Both the position numbers and the translations under genes were made by a program. DNA of 56,761 nt from NCBI GenBank assembly GCA_938082635.1, contig CALLLI010000134.1, forward strand, positions 1 through 56,761. The letters are read 5' to 3'. Shown here piece by piece: positions 52,032-56,761 of this stretch; the first letter of the stretch is position 1, and every line of letters starts with the position of its first letter. The notes beneath the pieces were generated by a model that was given only the letters and a program-made list of their open reading frames with translations, did no database searches and was not told the origin of the DNA. Source of the stretch: an uncultured Verrucomicrobiales bacterium. GTDB lineage: Bacteria; Verrucomicrobiota; Verrucomicrobiia; Verrucomicrobiales; DEV007.

Positions 52032-54530
52032 ATGATTGAAACGCTTGTCTCGAACACTCCAGTTAAGCCATTTAGCAAATTTGCCGAGGCCCCTCTGCCT
52101 TTATCCGCGCGAGCGGTCATCGTGGGGGGCGGAATTGTGGGCGCGAGCGTGGCTTACCATCTGAGCTTGATGGGCTGGAAAGATGTCGTTCTCTTAGAGC
52201 AAGGGCAGGTAGGCGGTGGAACCACGTGGCATGCTGCTGGGATGGTCGGCCAGCTTCGTACCAGCAATAGCCTGACAAAGATCAATAAGTATAGCGTCGA
52301 ACTCTACAAGCATTTGCAGGAAGGTCTCGGTCACGACATCGGTTGGCTGCAAGTGGGCAGCCTCATCGTAGGAACGTGTGAGGAACGTATGACTCAATTC
52401 CGCCGCACGGCTGCGATGGCAGAAGTCTTTGGCGTGGAAGCGTCACTGTTGGATCGGGAAGCCTCTGCTGAGAAATGGCCGCTCATGCGCAGCGATGATG
52501 TCTTGGGCGGGGTGTGGTTGCCGCATGATGGTCGCGTGATACCTGGCGCTACGGCCGTGGCGATGGCTGCGGAAGCGGAGAAACGTGGCACCGCGGTGAT
52601 TGAGAATAAGCGGGTCGAGAAAGTGCTGATGTCAGGGAATCGGGCGACCGGCGTGGTGACGGAGCAAGGCGAAATTCAAGCAGATTGGGTGATTCTGACG
52701 GGTGGCATGTGGACGCGTCAGCTGGGTTTGGGAATTGATGTCGACATTCCGCTGTATCCCGTCGAGCACCACTATTTGCTCAGCGGGCCTGTCGAAGGCG
52801 CCCATCGCAATCTTCCGTGTGCACGTGATCCTGACCGTGCCATTTATTTCCGCACACTAGACGACGGCGCGATCAAGCTCGGGGCGTTTCAAGCGCGCTC
52901 GCAACCGTGGATGGTTGAGCGGATTCCTAACGATTTCTCGTGTTGTTTGCTCGAGGACGACTGGGAGCGTTTCGCTGAGCCTTTGGCCAATGGCAAGCAT
53001 CGCATTCCGGCTCTGGAGAACGCGTCGTTTCCCAAGTTCGTCAATGGGCCTGAGAGTTTCACCCCGGACAATCAGTTCATCATGGGAGAGCCTGCAGGAG
53101 TCGAGGGCTTGTTTGTCCTGGCAGGGTTCAACTCAGTGGGGATCGCTAGCGCTGGTGGTGCAGGCAAGTATGCAGCAGAGTGGCTGGAGCAGGGGAGTCC
53201 CACGCTCGATCTCTGGTCGGTCGATATCCGGCGGTTCGCCCCCTTTCAGAATGATCGCTTCTATCTTCGTGAGCGCGTGACGGAAACGTTAGGTTTGCAC
53301 TATCAAATGGCTTGGCCAAATCGCGAGATGGAAACGGCGCGTGGCATTCGCCAAACGCCCTTGAATGCACAGCTTCGGGAGCGCAATGCTAGCTTTGGAG
53401 CTTCCATGGGCTGGGAACGCGCCAATTGGTTTGCTCCGCGTGGTGTCGAGCCCAAGGTCAATTACTCATTTCAAAAGCAGAACTGGGCTTCCTATGTGGC
53501 GGCAGAAGTTCGTGGCTGTCGTGAGAACGTGGCCATTCTTGATCAGTCGACCTTCTCAAAGTTCGTCTTCCATGGCACCGATGCGAAGGACGTTCTTCAG
53601 CAACTCTGCGGAGGAAATGTCGATGTGCCTAACGGACGTGCCGTTTATACTGGCATGTTCAACAAGCGTGGCACTTTTGAGTCTGATCTCACTCTTGTTA
53701 GGCTCGCTGAAGACGAGTATTATCTGGTTAGCGGCACGGCTCAGGCCGTTCGTGATTTCGATTGGATCACGCGACAGATTCCTAAGGGCGCTGACGCAAC
53801 CTTGGTCGACATCACTGCCACGCTCGGTGTGGTGAGTGTCATGGGGCCCAATGCGCGTCAACTTCTTAGCCGGGTGACGACTATGGAACTCACAAATGCC
53901 GCCTTTCCCTTTGGAACCGCGCAAGAGATCGTCATCGATGATTGTAGCGTGCGAGCGCTTCGTATTAGTTATGTAGGTGAGTTAGGATGGGAGTTGCATG
54001 CCCCCTTTGGTGCCATTCCCAGAGTGTACCAAGCCCTGGTCGATGCAGGCGCCGATCTAGAGCTTGCTCACGCGGGTCATTACGCGATCAACGCCATGCG
54101 TTTGGAGAAGGCCTATCGGGCATGGGGACATGAACTGTCTACAGATGAAACTCCTCTCGAAGCTGGCCTCGGATTCGCGATCGATTGGCATACGGAATTT
54201 CTTGGGAAAGAGGCTTTGCTAGAGCAGAGGTCCGCAGGACTTGGCAAGCGTCTTGTGGCGTTCGCCTTGGAAGACTCCGAGCCCACGCTCTGGGGAAGTG
54301 AGCCGATTTACATGAACGGACAGCTTGCCGGTTACACCACCTCAGGCGCTTACAGCCCGACTTTGGGTCGAGCGATCGCTCTCGGTTACGTCAAGCACTC
54401 TGGCGGGGAGAAACTGACGTCCAAAGACATCGATGCGGCTTCGTTCAGCATTCTTAATGACGGTCAAGGCTACGAAGCCAGGTCCTATCTAAGATCGCCC
54501 TACGACCCTGAGCGAGAGAAGACGGCGTAG
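52032..54530 (+). CDS. FAD-dependent dimethylglycine/sarcosine dehydrogenase-type oxidoreductase with GcvT domain
   Basis: An 832-residue two-domain enzyme. N-terminal DAO-type FAD domain: GGGIVGASVAYHLSLMGW near residue 33, then GGGTTWHAAGMVGQLR, where such enzymes covalently bind FAD through the His. The C-terminal half (about 480-832) is a GcvT/aminomethyltransferase domain that binds tetrahydrofolate (SVMGPNARQLL, ISYVGELGWELHAPF, AMRLEKAYRAWGHELSTDETPLEAGL). This is the layout of dimethylglycine and sarcosine dehydrogenases, which demethylate N-methyl glycines and pass the one-carbon unit to folate. No other glycine-betaine genes are nearby, so the methylated substrate is not certain. 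The gene starts eight bases after the ROK-like gene. Confidence 0.88.
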   Translation: MIETLVSNTPVKPFSKFAEAPLPLSARAVIVGGGIVGASVAYHLSLMGWKDVVLLEQGQVGGGTTWHAAGMVGQLRTSNSLTKINKYSVELYKHLQEGLGHDIGWLQVGSLIVGTCEERMTQFRRTAAMAEVFGVEASLLDREASAEKWPLMRSDDVLGGVWLPHDGRVIPGATAVAMAAEAEKRGTAVIENKRVEKVLMSGNRATGVVTEQGEIQADWVILTGGMWTRQLGLGIDVDIPLYPVEHHYLLSGPVEGAHRNLPCARDPDRAIYFRTLDDGAIKLGAFQARSQPWMVERIPNDFSCCLLEDDWERFAEPLANGKHRIPALENASFPKFVNGPESFTPDNQFIMGEPAGVEGLFVLAGFNSVGIASAGGAGKYAAEWLEQGSPTLDLWSVDIRRFAPFQNDRFYLRERVTETLGLHYQMAWPNREMETARGIRQTPLNAQLRERNASFGASMGWERANWFAPRGVEPKVNYSFQKQNWASYVAAEVRGCRENVAILDQSTFSKFVFHGTDAKDVLQQLCGGNVDVPNGRAVYTGMFNKRGTFESDLTLVRLAEDEYYLVSGTAQAVRDFDWITRQIPKGADATLVDITATLGVVSVMGPNARQLLSRVTTMELTNAAFPFGTAQEIVIDDCSVRALRISYVGELGWELHAPFGAIPRVYQALVDAGADLELAHAGHYAINAMRLEKAYRAWGHELSTDETPLEAGLGFAIDWHTEFLGKEALLEQRSAGLGKRLVAFALEDSEPTLWGSEPIYMNGQLAGYTTSGAYSPTLGRAIALGYVKHSGGEKLTSKDIDAASFSILNDGQGYEARSYLRSPYDPEREKTA

Positions 54531-54584
54531 GTGTGGACAGTCCGCACCTCTGGCGGCCAACTGGAGTTCTATTAGGACCGCTTC

Positions 54585-56318
54585 ATGACTGCTCCTTTTC
54601 TAGATCTGACTTCGATTGTTCGTGCAGCTGCGCAGAAGGCGGGCTGTTCTGAAGTAGGTGCGCTCGACAAAAGCCTCGCTGAAGCGGCGAAGCACGGGGA
54701 GTCGCCCATCGAATCGCTCTGCGAAGGTGACCTTGTAGAAGATGAGGACGTCTTCTTCCTGGAGTTGGCGACGGCTCTCTCGATGGAGTATCAGCCAGAG
54801 ACGGCAATGGACCTGCGGGAACCCCTGCACAGCATGTTTCCGGCGAAACTCGCGCTCCAGTATCGGGTGCTACCTCACGTGGTCACGGATGATGTCGTGA
54901 CGCTGATGAGTTACGATCCCTTTGACTTGGAGGCGAAACAGGCGGTTGCCCAAGAGACGTCGGCGACGGTCAATTGGGTGATATCATCGCGAAAGCAGAT
55001 TCTCGAGGGGCTCCGGCGTGGCTACGGCATTGCGGCGGGAAACTTCGATCAACTGATTGAGAATCGCGACCTTAATGAGGCTGAGGACGTCTTGGCTCAG
55101 GAAGTCAACGTGCTTGGCAAGGACGAGGAAGACGAGGAGGCCACTGTGAATACCTTCGTGAATCAAGTGTTTCGCGAGGCCTTGCTCGAGCGTGCGACAG
55201 ACATTCACATCGAACCGCTTGAACGTGATTTGCGCATTCGTTACCGAGTGGATGGGGCGCTGCAAGAAGTGGCCGTGCCGCCAAACGTCCGGGTCTTGCA
55301 AGCCTCGCTCATTTCACGCCTCAAGATCATGGCCGATCTCGATATTGCGGAGCGTCGTTTGCCGCAGGATGGCCGTATCAATCTTGAACTCGATGGGAAA
55401 CGCATCGATGTGCGTGTGGCGACCATTCCTTCGGCTAACGGTGAAAGCGTTAGCCTTCGTCTTCTGAGTCGCGAGTCTTACGATTTCAATACGCTTGGTT
55501 TGGACGATCCCATGCAAGCGACTATCCGTGATCTACTGGCGTTGCCTAACGGTATCATTCTCGTTACGGGACCCACGGGGAGTGGCAAATCGACCACCTT
55601 GTACGCCTTCCTTCGTGAGCTGAACACGAAAGACACGCGTATAGTCACGATCGAGGATCCGGTTGAGAATAAGTTAGATGGTGTCGTGCAGATTGCGGTG
55701 AAACCCGAGATCAAGCTGACCTTTGCGTCAGGTTTACGAAGTATCCTGCGTGGCGATCCGAACATCATCATGGTGGGAGAGATGCGTGACTTGGAAACAA
55801 CCGAGACGGCGATTCGAGGGGCGCTGACCGGTCACCTTGTCTTCAGCACCTTGCACACGAATGATGCCGTTGGCGGTATTTCGCGTTTGCTAGACATGGG
55901 CATCGAGCCGTTCCTCATCGCGTCATCGGTGAGAGCCTTTCTGGCCCAACGCCTTGTTCGAACGTTATGTGCTCACTGCGCGCAGCCTGCAGGCGATGCA
56001 TACACCGAGCATTATCTCGAGAGTATTGGCTTCCCTGCGGGGAAGCGCGCTGGTTTGCGGAAGGCTGTGGGTTGTCGCGAGTGTCGCAACACGGGCTACC
56101 GAGGGCGTATGGCACTTCTCGAGATCTGCACGATCTCGCAGCAGATGCAGGCGCTTATTTCGGATGCTGCTTCTAGTAGTGATCTTAAGGCTGAGGCCAT
56201 GAAGTACGGTATGGTGCCTCTTCGTGACTATGGTTGGGAAAAGGTGTCACAGGGACTTACCACGATTGAAGAAGTTCTCACGGTGACCGCTACAGAAGGA
56301 GGCGGTAGCAAGCGCTAA
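54585..56318 (+). CDS. GspE/PilB-family secretion or pilus assembly ATPase
   Basis: A 577-residue AAA-type secretion ATPase. N-terminal MshEN/GspE-N domain (about 1-150), then the catalytic core with ATDIHIEPLERDLRIRYRVDG, Walker A GPTGSGKSTTL near 328, the Asp box IVTIEDPVE, Walker B GEMRDLETTETAIRGALTGH and the His box STLHTNDA. A four-cysteine zinc site is formed by LCAHC (about 462) and CRECRNTGYRGR (about 497). It powers assembly of a type II secretion pseudopilus or a type IV pilus; the following gene encodes the GspF/PilC-type platform protein. The location is the cytoplasmic face of the inner membrane. A 54-base gap separates it from the oxidoreductase gene, so it probably begins a new unit. 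Confidence 0.93.
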   Translation: MTAPFLDLTSIVRAAAQKAGCSEVGALDKSLAEAAKHGESPIESLCEGDLVEDEDVFFLELATALSMEYQPETAMDLREPLHSMFPAKLALQYRVLPHVVTDDVVTLMSYDPFDLEAKQAVAQETSATVNWVISSRKQILEGLRRGYGIAAGNFDQLIENRDLNEAEDVLAQEVNVLGKDEEDEEATVNTFVNQVFREALLERATDIHIEPLERDLRIRYRVDGALQEVAVPPNVRVLQASLISRLKIMADLDIAERRLPQDGRINLELDGKRIDVRVATIPSANGESVSLRLLSRESYDFNTLGLDDPMQATIRDLLALPNGIILVTGPTGSGKSTTLYAFLRELNTKDTRIVTIEDPVENKLDGVVQIAVKPEIKLTFASGLRSILRGDPNIIMVGEMRDLETTETAIRGALTGHLVFSTLHTNDAVGGISRLLDMGIEPFLIASSVRAFLAQRLVRTLCAHCAQPAGDAYTEHYLESIGFPAGKRAGLRKAVGCRECRNTGYRGRMALLEICTISQQMQALISDAASSSDLKAEAMKYGMVPLRDYGWEKVSQGLTTIEEVLTVTATEGGGSKR

Positions 56319-56327
56319 CATCACGCT

Positions 56328-56761
56328 ATGAGTATCTTCTCCTACACTGCGCTGAATTCCGCAGGAAAGACGGTCAAAGGTCGTCTCGATGTCGGATCGC
56401 GTGGAGAAGCGTACCGCTCTCTTGAGAAGCGCCGTCTTACTCCCGTGCAGGTGCGTTCGGGGGAAGATATCGAGACGAGTGCCGCGAAAACGCAGTCGCG
56501 GGTAGCCATTCATTTGGGGCGCGCTCCGCTCATTCAGTTTACAGAGGAACTTGCTGATTTGTTAGATGCGGGCGTCCAGCTGCAGCAAGCGCTCAGCATC
56601 ATGGCGGAGCGGCAGCAGCACCCCGGAGTAAAGAAGGTGAGCAAGCGCTTGCGAGAACTACTACGCGACGGAGCGACGTTCTCTCAGGCCCTGAGTGAAG
56701 CGTCGCCGAGCTTTGATGACCTCTATTGCAACCTCGTGGCTGCCGGTGAAGCGAGTGGCTC
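56328..56761 (+). CDS. GspF/PilC-family inner-membrane platform protein (partial, runs off the end)
   Basis: The first 144 residues of a type II secretion/type IV pilus platform protein. The opening FSYTALNSAGKTVKGRLDV is typical of GspF/PilC, and FTEELADLLDAGVQLQQALSIM followed by LRELLRDGATFSQALSE and a final YCNLVAAGEASG belong to the first cytoplasmic four-helix T2SSF domain. The ATG lies nine bases after the GspE stop, so the two genes are co-transcribed. The 3' end lies outside the window; the first membrane helix would follow soon after. Confidence 0.93.
   Translation, partial: MSIFSYTALNSAGKTVKGRLDVGSRGEAYRSLEKRRLTPVQVRSGEDIETSAAKTQSRVAIHLGRAPLIQFTEELADLLDAGVQLQQALSIMAERQQHPGVKKVSKRLRELLRDGATFSQALSEASPSFDDLYCNLVAAGEASG

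Overview
The window reads as a chromosomal segment of a marine, polysaccharide-degrading member of the Verrucomicrobiota (PVC group; a planctomycete is the main alternative). This is an inference from gene content: very large modular secreted proteins (lamin-tail/CotH, LamG, thrombospondin-3-like calcium repeats, ELWxxDGT repeats), paired formylglycine sulfatases, a sialate O-acetylesterase, a Tat-type Gfo/Idh/MocA oxidoreductase and a recurring 'DPDGDG..NLxE' C-terminal module. No rRNA, tRNA, CRISPR array or replication origin was recognised. Clear Shine-Dalgarno sequences are rare, so starts were chosen mostly from signal peptides, domain boundaries and ATGA stop/start overlaps.

Layout. 1-5.0 kb: a decayed Gfo/Idh/MocA oxidoreductase gene (in-frame TGA stops plus a frameshift), a small secreted protein, and an ABC exporter paired with a DUF1854 protein. 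5.0-12.1 kb: one 2345-residue secreted lamin-tail/CotH/cadherin-like/beta-helix protein. 12.1-16.9 kb: a ThuA-calcineurin phosphoesterase fusion, a secreted protein, a cysteine-free FmdB-like protein, a Bax-inhibitor-1 family membrane protein and an uncharacterised two-helix membrane protein. 17-24.5 kb: two sulfatases divergent from an ELWxxDGT-repeat protein and a sialate O-acetylesterase, a probable sulfated/acetylated glycan set. 24.5-26.4 kb: a scar made of an IS3-family transposase remnant, a truncated and frameshifted sufS-like gene and a near-perfect inverted repeat.

26.4-39.2 kb is the most notable region: a long, tightly packed minus-strand cluster for phosphonate use. In transcription order it encodes an AraC/XylR-type regulator, phosphonoacetate hydrolase (PhnA), phosphonoacetaldehyde dehydrogenase (PhnY), AEP-pyruvate aminotransferase (PhnW), a class III aminotransferase, a DUF5690 MFS-type transporter, a class III PLP enzyme resembling the HAEP ammonia-lyase PbfA, an aldehyde dehydrogenase, a HAD protein, a class I glutamine-amidotransferase-like protein and an SDR. 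PhnW and PbfA would both feed phosphonoacetaldehyde to PhnY, and PhnA would release acetate and phosphate. The last four genes overlap by ATGA junctions and suggest an undescribed extension of the pathway. Two related operator-like sites lie before phnA and before the regulator gene. A secreted phosphodiesterase-like protein with a LamG domain is divergent from the regulator.

39.3-50.5 kb: three secreted modular proteins, two of which share a roughly 210-residue domain (three copies) and a beta-solenoid. 50.6-54.5 kb: an ASKHA/ROK-like protein and a dimethylglycine/sarcosine dehydrogenase-type FAD/GcvT fusion. 54.6 kb to the end: a GspE/PilB-type assembly ATPase and the start of a GspF/PilC-type inner-membrane protein, which runs off the window.
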